From: Glutamicibacter uratoxydans
GTDB lineage: Bacteria; Actinomycetota; Actinomycetes; Actinomycetales; Micrococcaceae
Assembly: GCF_006539925.1 (NCBI RefSeq)
Contig: NZ_BJNY01000002.1
Span: 296,023-360,022, forward strand
Direction of reading: 5' to 3'
DNA length: 64,000 nt
Shown here in pieces: positions 27,292 through 36,273 of this stretch (position 1 is its first letter; every line of letters starts with the position of its first letter). The notes beneath the pieces are model-generated. The model saw only the letters and a program-made list of their open reading frames with translations. It searched no databases and had not been told where the DNA came from. The translations under genes and the position numbers were made by a program.

Positions 27292-28330
27292 TCTGCTTTC
27301 CTCCCCCGTGCGGCTGGGCCGCGGCGGCCCGCGCAGCTCGGGCTCCATGCCCACCTCCAAGGTCCGCAAGCGCTACTGGATCACCTTTGCAGTCATGCTG
27401 GCGCTCGCGCTGGTGTTCGGGTTCGGGCTGCTGGCCTGGGACAACCCGATGCCAGTGGGATCTCAGGGCTTCTGGATCATCGCGAAGATGCGCGCCGGCA
27501 CCATCCTGGCGATGATCGTGGTGGCCGCCTGCCAGGCGATCGCCACCGTCTCCTTCCAGACGGTGACGAACAACCGCCTGATCACCCCATCGATCATGGG
27601 CTTCGAAGCGCTGTACCGGGTGGTGCAGACCGGCGCGGTGTTCTTCCTGGGCATCGCCGGAATCACCTTCTTCACCGGCATCGGCCAGTTCGCTCTGCAG
27701 GTGGCGATCATGGTCGCGCTGTCGGTGGCGCTCTACGGCTGGCTGCTGAGCGGCAAGCTTGGCAATATCCAGATCATGTTGCTGGTGGGCATCATCATCG
27801 GCACCGGGCTGGGCTCCGTCGCCACCTTCATGCAGCGCCTGCTCACCCCGAGCGAATTCGACGTGCTCACCGCGCGCCTCTTCGGCTCGATGACCAACGC
27901 GGAAATGAGCTACATGCCGCTGGCCATCCCGCTGGTGCTGGTTGCCGGCGGCTACCTGGTGGCAAGCTCCAAGAAGCTGAACATCCTGGCACTGGGCCAG
28001 GAAACCACCATCAACCTGGGGCTGAACCACCGCCGCGAAACCATGGTGAGCCTGTTCTTCATCTCCATCCTGATGGCGGTGAGCACCGCGCTGGTCGGCC
28101 CGCTGACCTTCCTGGGCTTCCTGGTCGCCACCCTTGCCTACCAGCTGGCTGACACCTACGACCACCGCTACATCTACCCGATGGCATTCCTCACCGGGTT
28201 CGTGGTGCTGGCAGGCTCCTACTTCATCATGAAGAACATCTTCTACGCCCAGGGCGTGGTCGGCATCATCATCGAGGCCGTCGGCGGCATAACATTCCTC
28301 ATCTTCATCCTGCGAAAGGGCCGGCTGTGA
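27278..28330 (+). CDS. Iron-siderophore ABC transporter permease 2 (FecCD family)
   Basis: A 350-residue membrane protein homologous to permease 1 and resembling YclO. A charged N-terminal tail of about 30 residues precedes the first helix. Family motifs include MRAGTILAMIVVAACQAIATVSFQTVTNNRLITPSIMG and the late VGPLTFLGFLVATLAYQL. The start is a GTG at 27278, inside the preceding gene; a second GTG at 27284 is equally possible. Its stop overlaps the ATPase start (GTGA). Together they build the channel for ferric-siderophore import. Confidence 0.92.
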   Translation: MLVVNLLSSPVRLGRGGPRSSGSMPTSKVRKRYWITFAVMLALALVFGFGLLAWDNPMPVGSQGFWIIAKMRAGTILAMIVVAACQAIATVSFQTVTNNRLITPSIMGFEALYRVVQTGAVFFLGIAGITFFTGIGQFALQVAIMVALSVALYGWLLSGKLGNIQIMLLVGIIIGTGLGSVATFMQRLLTPSEFDVLTARLFGSMTNAEMSYMPLAIPLVLVAGGYLVASSKKLNILALGQETTINLGLNHRRETMVSLFFISILMAVSTALVGPLTFLGFLVATLAYQLADTYDHRYIYPMAFLTGFVVLAGSYFIMKNIFYAQGVVGIIIEAVGGITFLIFILRKGRL

Positions 28331-29082
28331 TCACCCTGAACGACGTCCACAAGAAGTACTCCTCCACCGTGGCCATCGGCCCGGTGACCCTGCAGATCCC
28401 CACCGGCGGCATCACCGCGCTAGTGGGCCCGAACGGCGCCGGCAAGTCCACCATGCTCACCATGGTCGGCCGTCTGCTGGGCATCGATTCGGGCACGATC
28501 GAGGTGGCGGGCTATGACGTGGCCACCACCAACTCCAAGGACCTGGCGAAGATCGTCTCGATCCTGCGCCAGGAGAACCACTTCGTCACCCGGCTGACGG
28601 TGCGCCAGCTGGTGGGCTTCGGCCGCTACCCGCACTCCAAGGGGCGGCTGACCAAGGACGACGAGGCGATCATCTCCCGTTCCATCGACTTCCTCGATTT
28701 GGGCGAACTCGAAGGCCGCTACCTGGACGAGCTCTCCGGCGGGCAGCGGCAGCGCGCCTACGTGGCGATGGTGCTGGCCCAGGACACGGACACCGTGCTG
28801 CTGGACGAGCCGCTGAACAACCTGGACATGAAGCACTCGGTGGTGATGATGAGCCACCTCAAGCGTGCGGCGGAAGAGCTGAACCGCACCATCGTGATCG
28901 TGCTGCACGACATCAACTTCGCCGGCCACTACGCCGACTACATCTGCGCGATGAAGAACGGCCAGGTCGTCGAGTTCGGCACCCCGGAACGCATCATGAA
29001 CGACGAAATCCTCACGAACGTGTTCGAGACGCCGATCAGCGTCATCGACGGCCCGAAGGGCCCGTTGGCGGTGTACTACTAA
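28327..29082 (+). CDS. Iron-siderophore ABC transporter ATP-binding protein
   Basis: A 251-residue ABC ATPase of the FepC/FecE (YclP-like) type. It has Walker A GPNGAGKS (K40), a Q-loop Gln in LRQENHFV, the signature LSGGQRQR, Walker B TVLLDEPLNNLD and the switch His in VLHDINFA. It is last in the importer operon and is coupled to permease 2 by a 4-bp overlap. It should power uptake of a ferric siderophore. All catalytic motifs are intact. No terminator is obvious before the convergent AAA-ATPase gene, which ends 12 bp away. Confidence 0.95.
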   Translation: MITLNDVHKKYSSTVAIGPVTLQIPTGGITALVGPNGAGKSTMLTMVGRLLGIDSGTIEVAGYDVATTNSKDLAKIVSILRQENHFVTRLTVRQLVGFGRYPHSKGRLTKDDEAIISRSIDFLDLGELEGRYLDELSGGQRQRAYVAMVLAQDTDTVLLDEPLNNLDMKHSVVMMSHLKRAAEELNRTIVIVLHDINFAGHYADYICAMKNGQVVEFGTPERIMNDEILTNVFETPISVIDGPKGPLAVYY

Positions 29083-29094
29083 GCCTTAAGAGCA

Positions 29095-30276
29095 TCAGTC
29101 TTCGAGCAAACGGCGCTGCCGGTCAATAAAATCAGCCATGCCAGGGACGGTAAAGGCAACATATCCTCGTTGCGGTGAGTAGATGATGCCCTTGCTGATC
29201 AACGAGGCCCGCATGGGTGCCAGCGCCTGCGCTGACTTGTCCAGCCGTTGAGAAATGTCAGCGCTTCGCGATTCCCTGTCGCCATCCGTAGCCATTGCTG
29301 ACATGTACGCGCGCTCCGAAGGCGTAGCCCGCTCCCATCTAGCCGGGAAGAACCCCGAGTCAAGCCGTGCCCGGCCGAGAGCTACTGCCGCCTGCGCGTT
29401 TTGCACAGAGAAGGGCGATGCCGTCGCAACGGTCCACATTGCACTTCCAAATTCCTGCAAGAAGTAGGGGTAGTTGCCGGTTTCCTTGATTAATGCCTCT
29501 AGTGCCTCAGAGGAGTACGACTGCCCCATCTGCCCGGCCGGCCCCGTCAATGACTCCCTCGCCGCATCGTCGTCAAGCTCACCGATAATCCGGTACTCGA
29601 ACAAGCGCTCCGCGTAGCTTCGTGCTTCGGTAAGCTTTGCGGGAAGGTTGGGCAGGCCAGTACCAATAATGTAAAAAGGCAATTCACGTTGCATCGCATA
29701 GTGCTGCACAGTAAGTAGCGATTCCAGCAGTTCTTCATCCAACTCTTGCATTTCGTCGATGAAGATCACCAGCGCACTACGCTCATGCCTGAGCGCAAGA
29801 GAAATATCTTCGACGGAATCCTGAAGGTCCAGGTCCAGCAACCCGCTTGATGCTCGAGACGGATCACGGTCAACACCAAGTGATAGGCCTTCAATTCCTA
29901 CGCTCAGCGAAAAAGAAGTAACAGTCGACAGCATTTGTTTGATGCGGGCAGTGCTCACTTGCATCCGGTAACGGCCCGAAATACGGACAAACCCTGATGC
30001 CAAAGCACGCCGAGATGCTTCGGGTCCGCCAGCCCCGGGCCTGGCTTCAAACTGGATCACCGCGAATTGATGGTGCTCCGCAAGGCTGCGAAGCCTGTTC
30101 AGAAGCACGGTCTTACCAACGCCACGCAACCCACTGTAGACAATAGGCCGAACAGGAACAGACAATTTCGTCCGCGCAATGAGAGAGTCAAATGCCGCTA
30201 GGTCAGATTCGCGGCCAGCCAGCACACGAGGCGCAATTCCTGAACCAGGATGGTACGGATTGAGATCAGGTTCCAC
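29095..30276 (-). CDS. Stand-alone AAA (ORC/STAND-like) ATPase
   Basis: A 393-residue protein. Walker A is GLRGVGKT with K55. Walker B is LVIFIDEMQ (D174, E175). A sensor-like strand IIGTGLPNLP lies at about 205, an Arg-rich lid region follows, and the C-terminal third has a winged-helix character (SADISQRLDKSAQALAPMRASLISKGIIY). This layout matches AAA_16/archaeal-type ATPases related to ORC1/Cdc6 and MalT-like proteins. The DNA-binding tail suggests a regulator or replication-type function, but no partner gene is adjacent. The start is a GTG preceded by AAGGGG. Just upstream is the phased TATAC array, which it could bind (inference). Confidence 0.75.
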   Translation of the reverse strand: MEPDLNPYHPGSGIAPRVLAGRESDLAAFDSLIARTKLSVPVRPIVYSGLRGVGKTVLLNRLRSLAEHHQFAVIQFEARPGAGGPEASRRALASGFVRISGRYRMQVSTARIKQMLSTVTSFSLSVGIEGLSLGVDRDPSRASSGLLDLDLQDSVEDISLALRHERSALVIFIDEMQELDEELLESLLTVQHYAMQRELPFYIIGTGLPNLPAKLTEARSYAERLFEYRIIGELDDDAARESLTGPAGQMGQSYSSEALEALIKETGNYPYFLQEFGSAMWTVATASPFSVQNAQAAVALGRARLDSGFFPARWERATPSERAYMSAMATDGDRESRSADISQRLDKSAQALAPMRASLISKGIIYSPQRGYVAFTVPGMADFIDRQRRLLED

Positions 30277-30291
30277 GAAACACGCCCCTTT

Positions 30292-30360
30292 GTATATAAA
30301 AGTATAGCCCTGTATAAGTTTTTACTATACTTCACTATACTTTCTTATACTCTTGGCTCC
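30292..30360. repeat. Helically phased GTATA/TATAC dyad array
   Basis: GTATA occurs at 30292, 30302 and 30312, and its complement TATAC at 30336, 30346 and 30356. Spacing is exactly 10 bp on each side, with a 19-bp centre, so all six boxes form a perfect dyad centred on 30326. The array fills the short divergent region between the ATPase and fetB. Some boxes also look like -10 elements. The arrangement suggests cooperative protein binding on one DNA face. Confidence 0.75.
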
Positions 30361-30372
30361 GAGGACTGACTC

Positions 30373-31137
30373 ATGGGCACTTCACTGCTCAACACCGGCC
30401 CAGGCATGTGGGCCATGCTCGGCGTGGCAGCGGCCGCGGCAACGCTGGTCAACTACCGGTTGATCCAGCTTCCCGCGCGCCAGATGCTCTTCGCCATCGC
30501 CCGAGCGCTGGTGCAGATGGTCCTGGTCGCGCTGGTCATTTCCCAGGTCTCCCGCTCCTGGACCTTGACCTGCGCGTTCCTGCTGCTGATGTTCGCCGTG
30601 GCGACGCTGACCGCGACCCGGCGCATCGGCCAACTGGCCTGGTGGGTGCCCGCGGCGGCGATTGCCGCCGCGGTGCTGCCGGTGGTGGGGCTCATGCTTG
30701 GCTTCGGCGTGCTGCCGTTCTCCGAACTGGCGATGATCGCGGTGGTCGGCCAGCTGATCGGCGAGGCGATGACCGCGGTCAACCTTTCCGGCCGGCGGCT
30801 GCATCAGGAATTAGAGCAGCGCGAAGGCGAGGTCGAGGCCGCACTGGCGCTGGGATTCAGCACCCGCGATGCCCACAATCTGGTAGCCCGCCCGGTCGCA
30901 GCCGAGGCGTTGCTGCCCGGGATCAACCAGACCCGCACGGTGGGTACAGTGACCCTGCCGGGCGCCTTCGTCGGCTTGGTGCTGGGCGGCGCCAGCCCGC
31001 TGGAAGCCGGGCTGGTCCAGCTGATCGTGCTGGTCAACCTCATGGTGGTCCAGGGCATCTGCGTCGCAGTGACCGCCGAATTCATCGAGCGCCGGATCGG
31101 CGAGCGCGCAGCTCCGGTGCATACAGCGGCGCATTGA
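30373..31137 (+). CDS. fetB: FetB/UPF0014-family ABC permease
   Basis: A 254-residue membrane protein of the UPF0014 (YbbM/FetB) family with about seven hydrophobic helices. Diagnostic segments are NYRLIQLPARQMLFAIARALVQ, the cytoplasmic loop with EVEAALALGFSTRDA, and INQTRTVGTVTLPGAFVGLVLGGASP. In E. coli, FetB with the ATPase FetA exports iron and protects against oxidative stress. No fetA-like ATPase gene is adjacent, so this permease is an orphan in the window or pairs with an ATPase encoded elsewhere. It is divergent from the AAA ATPase gene across the phased array. Confidence 0.9.
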   Translation: MGTSLLNTGPGMWAMLGVAAAAATLVNYRLIQLPARQMLFAIARALVQMVLVALVISQVSRSWTLTCAFLLLMFAVATLTATRRIGQLAWWVPAAAIAAAVLPVVGLMLGFGVLPFSELAMIAVVGQLIGEAMTAVNLSGRRLHQELEQREGEVEAALALGFSTRDAHNLVARPVAAEALLPGINQTRTVGTVTLPGAFVGLVLGGASPLEAGLVQLIVLVNLMVVQGICVAVTAEFIERRIGERAAPVHTAAH

Positions 31138-31170
31138 TGCCGCGGCACGAGCCTTCCGCGGACCACGCAC

Positions 31171-31386
31171 TCAAGACAAATCTCCCGGCTGGCCGCGCCA
31201 GTAGATCACGGCGAAAATGACCGCGAAGCCCATCGGCGCGATCCATGCTTGAAGACTCAGCCATGCCTGCATAGAGCCCAGGTCGTTGGAAATCGTCAGC
31301 CCCGTGATGATCCGGGCAGCGAACAGCACCAACAGCGCATGAACTGCAGTCTTTCCGATCTTCGAGCGCAACGCAGTCTTCTCCAT
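31171..31386 (-). CDS. Small two-helix membrane protein
   Basis: A 71-residue protein with two hydrophobic segments (about 14-30 and 42-62) and a Lys/Arg-rich N-terminus, ending in YWRGQPGDLS. I do not recognise a family. The start at 31386 is the most upstream ATG with membrane-protein composition after it; an in-frame extension to 31473 has no visible RBS and looks non-coding. It is convergent with fetB. Confidence 0.55.
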   Translation of the reverse strand: MEKTALRSKIGKTAVHALLVLFAARIITGLTISNDLGSMQAWLSLQAWIAPMGFAVIFAVIYWRGQPGDLS

Positions 31387-31509
31387 GCTCGGATCGTACC
31401 CATGGCATGAGGCCGGGGTAAATACTACTTTCGGAGGATGACCAGGGCCTTCATCCCAAAACTTCGTGGCCAATCAATCAACCGCCCGATCCCATCTGGG
31501 GCATGAGCA

Positions 31510-32094
31510 TCACCACAGCGGATTCGGCTTCGATTCAACTCCCAGCCTGCGCTCAACAGCGCGACGCAGACGCCCTCTCTCATCGGGAATCAACCGCCAC
31601 CCCGGGCGCGCCAGATAGCCCTCGATCTGGGCCAAGGCGCTCTGGTAGTCCCCAAGGCTGAACACCCAGCGCTCAACACCGAGGTCTTCCTCCGGCTCGT
31701 CGTCATCGAGCTCGTCGTCGTCCTTGAAGTACCACCAGCGCGGCCGGGACCACGTGACCAGTTCGGCACCGATATCCAGGTCGGCGATGATGCTGCCGCA
31801 CATCAGGTCCCCACACACCGAACAAATCAGCAGTTCAATTTCGCCGCCCTGCAGAAGGTCATCGCGGCGGGCAAAATCCCCGCGGTAGACCTCTAGGGAA
31901 TTCTCCACCGCCTCGTGCACAAAGCGCCGGGCAAAAGGCGAGATCACGCCGGAATCGTCCTGCTTGAAGAGCTGCCCGAGCGGCTGCCCGTCGACCACAA
32001 GCTCGACGCATTGCAGCCGCGGATTCCACGCGGCCTCGATCGTGTTCGTGCACCCTCCTAGCAGGTTTCCCCAGTGTACAAGCACAACATTCAA
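31510..32094 (-). CDS. Hypothetical cytoplasmic protein with Cys motif
   Basis: A 194-residue protein of unknown family. It has a [10 protein letters not shown] motif (about 91-100) that could bind metal, then an aromatic patch (SRPRWWYF) and a strongly acidic [13 protein letters not shown] stretch. The C-terminal 40 residues are basic and Trp-containing. The start is uncertain: the TTG at 32094 has no strong RBS, and AGGAGG at about 32060 has no good in-frame start after it. Its 5' end overlaps a TetR-type operator, so its expression may follow that of the carboxylase operon. Confidence 0.6.
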   Translation of the reverse strand: MNVVLVHWGNLLGGCTNTIEAAWNPRLQCVELVVDGQPLGQLFKQDDSGVISPFARRFVHEAVENSLEVYRGDFARRDDLLQGGEIELLICSVCGDLMCGSIIADLDIGAELVTWSRPRWWYFKDDDELDDDEPEEDLGVERWVFSLGDYQSALAQIEGYLARPGWRLIPDERGRLRRAVERRLGVESKPNPLW

Positions 32095-32105
32095 TCAAGT
32101 GATTG
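32092..32105. promoter_or_regulatory. Candidate TetR operator CAATCA-AG-TGATTG
   Basis: A perfect 6-bp-arm dyad in the divergent region, 55 bp upstream of the TetR gene start. The position fits autoregulation of the TetR-carboxylase operon. Its left end covers the first codon of the leftward hypothetical gene. Confidence 0.55.
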
Positions 32106-32159
32106 ACATCACAAGGCGACTGGAGTGTACTGGACGCAATCGATCGATTGGGAGGCGTG

Positions 32160-32780
32160 ATGGAGCTCGGCCAGGTTCAGCAGGCGGCGGTCGCCTGCTT
32201 CGCACGCCAGGGCTACGCAGCCACCGGCATTCGCGAGCTCGGCGCCGCCGTCGGGCTGAACTCTGCAACGCTCTACCACTATGTGGGCGGCAAGCAGGAG
32301 CTGCTGCTGGGCATCATCCGCGACTGCCTTCAGGCAATGCTCGACGGAGCGGGGCAGGCGATCGCCGGGGCACAGGACCCGCAGCGCAGGCTCGCCGCAC
32401 TGGTCGCCTTCCATGTCAGCTTCACCGCCATCAACCCGCTCACCGCCCAAGTGGCCACCGGCGAGATGCGCGCGCTGAGCGACCCGTCCGAAATGCAGCA
32501 GCTGCGCGACCACTACGAGGCGCTGTTCGCCCAAGCCCTGGCCGACGGCGAGCGCGCCGGGGTGTTCACCGCACCGGACCCCGGCTTGGCCCGGCTGGCG
32601 ATCATGGAGATGGGCACCGGCGTGGGCCGCTGGTACCACTCCGACGGGCGCCTGCCGCTGGCACAGGTGCAGCTGCATTTCATCGCCATGGCCATGCGCA
32701 TCCTGGGCGCCGACGAACACCCGCTGGCAGAACACGAACTTCCCACAGCCCACCGCGTGGCAAGCGAAGGAGAAAGATGA
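32160..32780 (+). CDS. TetR-family transcriptional regulator
   Basis: A 206-residue regulator. The N-terminal helix-turn-helix reads [27 protein letters not shown] (about 25-50), the TetR hallmark. The C-terminal ligand-binding part is helical and resembles TetR_C of acyl-CoA-metabolism regulators (KstR2/LiuR-like). The start at 32160 is preceded by GGGAGG at 32150; a TTG at 32103 would put an odd 19-residue extension in front. The stop overlaps the start of the carboxyltransferase gene (ATGA). It is expected to repress the four downstream genes and to be released by an acyl-CoA (inference). Confidence 0.92.
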   Translation: MELGQVQQAAVACFARQGYAATGIRELGAAVGLNSATLYHYVGGKQELLLGIIRDCLQAMLDGAGQAIAGAQDPQRRLAALVAFHVSFTAINPLTAQVATGEMRALSDPSEMQQLRDHYEALFAQALADGERAGVFTAPDPGLARLAIMEMGTGVGRWYHSDGRLPLAQVQLHFIAMAMRILGADEHPLAEHELPTAHRVASEGER

Positions 32781-34318
32781 ACTACCCAGAACTGGTCGCC
32801 GAACTGCATGAAAAGCTGGCGGCCGTGGCCCTTGGCGGGTCGCAGAAGTCGCGGGAACGCCATGTCTCACGCGGCAAGCTGCTGCCCCGGGACCGCGTCA
32901 ACCAGCTGCTCGACGACGGCTCGCCCTTCCTGGAGATCGCCCCGCTGGCAGCCGATGGCATGTACGGCGACGCGAGCCCGGGCGCCGGCATCATCACCGG
33001 CATCGGGCTGGTGCACGGCCGGCATGTGATGGTGGTGGCCAATGACGCGACGGTCAAGGGCGGCACCTACTTCCCGATGACCGTCAAAAAGCACCTGCGC
33101 GCCCAGGAGATCGCGCTGGAGAACAAGCTGCCCTGCGTTTACCTGGTGGATTCGGGCGGCGCCTTCCTGCCCATGCAGGATGAGGTCTTCCCGGACCGCG
33201 AGCACTTTGGCCGCATCTTCTTCAACCAGGCCAACCTCTCGGCGGCCAGGATCCCGCAGATCGCCGCGGTCATGGGCTCCTGCACCGCCGGCGGCGCCTA
33301 CGTCCCGGCGATGAGCGATGAGACGGTCATCGTGCGCAACCAGGGCACCATCTTCCTGGGCGGTCCGCCGCTGGTGAAGGCGGCCATCGGGGAGATCGTC
33401 ACCGCAGAGGAGCTGGGTGGCGGAGAGCTGCACGCCAAGACTTCCGGGGTGGTGGACCACCTGGCGGAAAACGACGAGCACGCGCTGGCGATCGTGCGGG
33501 ACATCATCGCCACCCTGCCCGATCCCGCCCCCTCAAACACCGCCTTCAAGGAGCCGGAGCTGGACGCGGCGGACCTGGTGGACATCGTCCCGGTGGACGT
33601 GAACGCGCCCTATGACGTGCACCAGGTGATCGAGCGGGTGGTCGACGGCGGCGAGTTCCACGAGTTCAAGTCCCAGTACGGCACCACCCTGGTCACCGGC
33701 TTCGCGACCATCTACGGGCACAAGGTGGGCATCATCGCGAACAACGGCGTGCTCTTCTCCGAGTCGGCGCTGAAGGGCGCGCACTTCATCGAACTGTGCG
33801 ACCAGCGCGGCATCCCACTGGTCTTCCTGCAGAACCTCGCCGGATTCATGGTGGGCCGCGACTACGAGGCAGGCGGCATCGCCAAGCACGGCGCCAAGAT
33901 GGTCACCGCGGTGGCCACCACCCGGGTGCCGAAGTTCACCGTGGTCATCGGCGGCTCCTTCGGCGCTGGCAACTACTCGATGTGCGGGCGGGCCTACTCC
34001 CCGCGCTTCTTGTGGATGTGGCCCGGCGCGCGCATCTCAGTGATGGGCGGGGCGCAGGCATCGTCCGTGCTGGCCACCGTGAAGCGCGACGGCATCGAGG
34101 CGGCCGGCGGGACCTGGAGCGCCGCGGAGGAAGCCGAATTCACCGCGCCGATCCGCCAGCAGTACGAGGACCAGGGCAATCCCTACTACTCCACCGCGCG
34201 CTTGTGGGACGACGGGGTCATCGACCCGGCGGACACCCGGCGCGTGCTCGGCATGGCCCTTGACGTGGCCGCCGGCACCGAAAAGCCAGACACCAACTTC
34301 GGCCTCTTTAGGATGTGA
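32777..34318 (+). CDS. Acyl-CoA carboxylase, carboxyltransferase (beta) subunit
   Basis: A 513-residue carboxyltransferase of the propionyl/methylcrotonyl-CoA carboxylase family. It has the N- and C-terminal crotonase-like halves. [15 protein letters not shown] and the second-half [25 protein letters not shown] are oxyanion-hole and active-site regions. Sequence features ([17 protein letters not shown]) are closest to MccB/LiuB, suggesting 3-methylcrotonyl-CoA or a related branched substrate. The RBS is AAGGAG. It overlaps the TetR stop and is followed after 2 bp by the biotin-carrying subunit. Confidence 0.93.
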   Translation: MNYPELVAELHEKLAAVALGGSQKSRERHVSRGKLLPRDRVNQLLDDGSPFLEIAPLAADGMYGDASPGAGIITGIGLVHGRHVMVVANDATVKGGTYFPMTVKKHLRAQEIALENKLPCVYLVDSGGAFLPMQDEVFPDREHFGRIFFNQANLSAARIPQIAAVMGSCTAGGAYVPAMSDETVIVRNQGTIFLGGPPLVKAAIGEIVTAEELGGGELHAKTSGVVDHLAENDEHALAIVRDIIATLPDPAPSNTAFKEPELDAADLVDIVPVDVNAPYDVHQVIERVVDGGEFHEFKSQYGTTLVTGFATIYGHKVGIIANNGVLFSESALKGAHFIELCDQRGIPLVFLQNLAGFMVGRDYEAGGIAKHGAKMVTAVATTRVPKFTVVIGGSFGAGNYSMCGRAYSPRFLWMWPGARISVMGGAQASSVLATVKRDGIEAAGGTWSAAEEAEFTAPIRQQYEDQGNPYYSTARLWDDGVIDPADTRRVLGMALDVAAGTEKPDTNFGLFRM

Positions 34319-34320
34319 GC

Positions 34321-36273
34321 ATGTTCGACACAGTATTAGTGGCCAACCGCGGGGAGATCGCGGTGCGCATCATCCGCACCCTGCGCGCCATGGGCATCAA
34401 ATCCGTGGCGGTCTATTCCGACGCCGATGCCGGCGCCCTGCACGTGGCGCTGGCAGACCAGGCGGTGCGCATCGGGCCGGCCGCGGCCGCGCACAGCTAC
34501 CTGGACATCGACGCGGTCATCTCCGCCGCCCGCGCCACCGGCGCCCAGGCGGTGCATCCGGGCTACGGCTTCCTCTCCGAAAACCTGGACTTCGCCCGCG
34601 CCCTAGAGGCCGCCGGGATCGTGTTCATCGGCCCTCCGGTGAACTCCATCAACCTCATGGGCGATAAGATCCGCTCCAAGAACCACGTGTCCTCCCACGG
34701 CGTGCCGGTGGTGCCCGGCATTTCCGAACCCGGGCTGAGCGACGCTCAGCTGATCGCTGCGGCGGAGGATGTGGGCTTCCCGCTGCTGATCAAGCCTTCG
34801 GCCGGCGGCGGCGGCAAGGGCATGTTCTCCGTGTTCTCCCCGGGCGACCTGCCCGAGGCGCTGGCCAGCGCGCGGCGCACCGCCGCCTCAGCCTTCGGCG
34901 ACGACACACGGTTCCTTGAGCGCCTGGTCGCCTCGCCGCGCCACATCGAGGTGCAGGTGCTGGCCGACGCCCACGGCAGCACCGTTTACCTTGGCGAACG
35001 CGAATGCTCGCTGCAGCGCCGCCACCAGAAGGTCATCGAAGAGGCCCCCGCCCCGCTGCTTGAAAACCTGCCCGAGGGCGCAGAAATCCGCGCCCGGCTG
35101 GGCGAGGCCGCCGTGGCCGCCGCCAAGTCGGTGGGCTATGTGGGCGCCGGCACCGTGGAATTCCTGGTCAGCGACGAGAAGCCCGGCGAATTCTTCTTCA
35201 TGGAGATGAACACCCGGCTGCAGGTTGAGCACCCGGTCACCGAAGAGGTCCTACGCGTTGCAGGGCGGCCTGTGGACCTGGTCGAATACCAGGTGCGCAT
35301 CTCCGCAGGCGCCCCGCTGGACTTCGCCCAGGACGACGTCGAGCTTGTGGGACACGCCATCGAAGCCCGGCTCTACGCCGAGGACCCCGCCGCCGACTTC
35401 CTTCCATCCACCGGCACCGTGCACCGGGTCCACGAGCCGCAGCACCTGCGTATCGACTCGGCCCTGCGCCAGGGCCTGGAGATCAGCCCGCACTATGACC
35501 CGATGCTCGCCAAGCTCATCGCCCGCGGAGCGGACCGCACCGAGGCGCTGTCGAGGCTTGACCGCGCGCTGGCCGAGACCGTGGTGCTGGGCGTGAAGAC
35601 CAACGCTGAATACCTGCGCCTGCTGCTGGCCGACGAGGATGTGGCGGCCGGGCGGCTGGACACCACGCTGATCGAACGCCGCAGCTTCGACTTCCGCCAG
35701 GTGGGCATCGCTGAACTTGCCTATGCCGCCCTTGAATTCGCCGATCCTTCCACCGGCACCAGCGCTGGTGCGTGGGCGCGGGACAGCTGGCGGCTCGGCG
35801 ACCCGGCGGCCCGCCGGCTGTTGTTGGAAACCGGCGGGCGCACCGAGGTGGTCATCGTAGACAACGGCACCGTTCAGGTTGGCGAAGAAGCCGTCTCCGC
35901 GCGCCGCACCGCCGCCGGCATCGAGCTGGACGGGGTGCTGGCAAAGTTCCACTCGGTACGCGTGGGCGATGAGTTGTGGCTGAGCCACGACGGCTTCACC
36001 GCCCGCATCACCCGCGCCGCCGCCGTCCACGCGGCCGGCGAGGGCGAAGTCTGTCTGCAGGTCTCCTCCCCCATGCCCGGCACCGTGATCGCGGTTCCGG
36101 CGTCCGACGGGGATCAGGTGGCCGCCGGGGATGTGCTGCTCATCGTGGAGGCGATGAAGATGGAGCACCAGCTGCGCGCGCCGGCCGCCGGCATCGTGCG
36201 CATGAATACGCTGAAACCGGGCGATCTGGTCAAGGCGCAACAGGTACTTGCAAGCATTGAGGAGCAGGCATGA
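34321..36273 (+). CDS. Acyl-CoA carboxylase, biotin carboxylase/BCCP (alpha) subunit
   Basis: A 650-residue protein. The N-terminal biotin carboxylase starts VLVANRGEIAVRII and has the ATP-grasp glycine loop SAGGGGKGM, the metal site FFMEMNTRLQVEHPVTEE and the Arg of the active site in the same region. A linker domain follows. The C-terminal carrier has the biotinylation motif EAMKMEH with K613. The start at 34321 has AGGA 7 nt upstream; a GTG at 34315 is possible. It carboxylates biotin with ATP and bicarbonate for the beta subunit. It overlaps the MaoC gene by 4 bp. Confidence 0.94.
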   Translation: MFDTVLVANRGEIAVRIIRTLRAMGIKSVAVYSDADAGALHVALADQAVRIGPAAAAHSYLDIDAVISAARATGAQAVHPGYGFLSENLDFARALEAAGIVFIGPPVNSINLMGDKIRSKNHVSSHGVPVVPGISEPGLSDAQLIAAAEDVGFPLLIKPSAGGGGKGMFSVFSPGDLPEALASARRTAASAFGDDTRFLERLVASPRHIEVQVLADAHGSTVYLGERECSLQRRHQKVIEEAPAPLLENLPEGAEIRARLGEAAVAAAKSVGYVGAGTVEFLVSDEKPGEFFFMEMNTRLQVEHPVTEEVLRVAGRPVDLVEYQVRISAGAPLDFAQDDVELVGHAIEARLYAEDPAADFLPSTGTVHRVHEPQHLRIDSALRQGLEISPHYDPMLAKLIARGADRTEALSRLDRALAETVVLGVKTNAEYLRLLLADEDVAAGRLDTTLIERRSFDFRQVGIAELAYAALEFADPSTGTSAGAWARDSWRLGDPAARRLLLETGGRTEVVIVDNGTVQVGEEAVSARRTAAGIELDGVLAKFHSVRVGDELWLSHDGFTARITRAAAVHAAGEGEVCLQVSSPMPGTVIAVPASDGDQVAAGDVLLIVEAMKMEHQLRAPAAGIVRMNTLKPGDLVKAQQVLASIEEQA

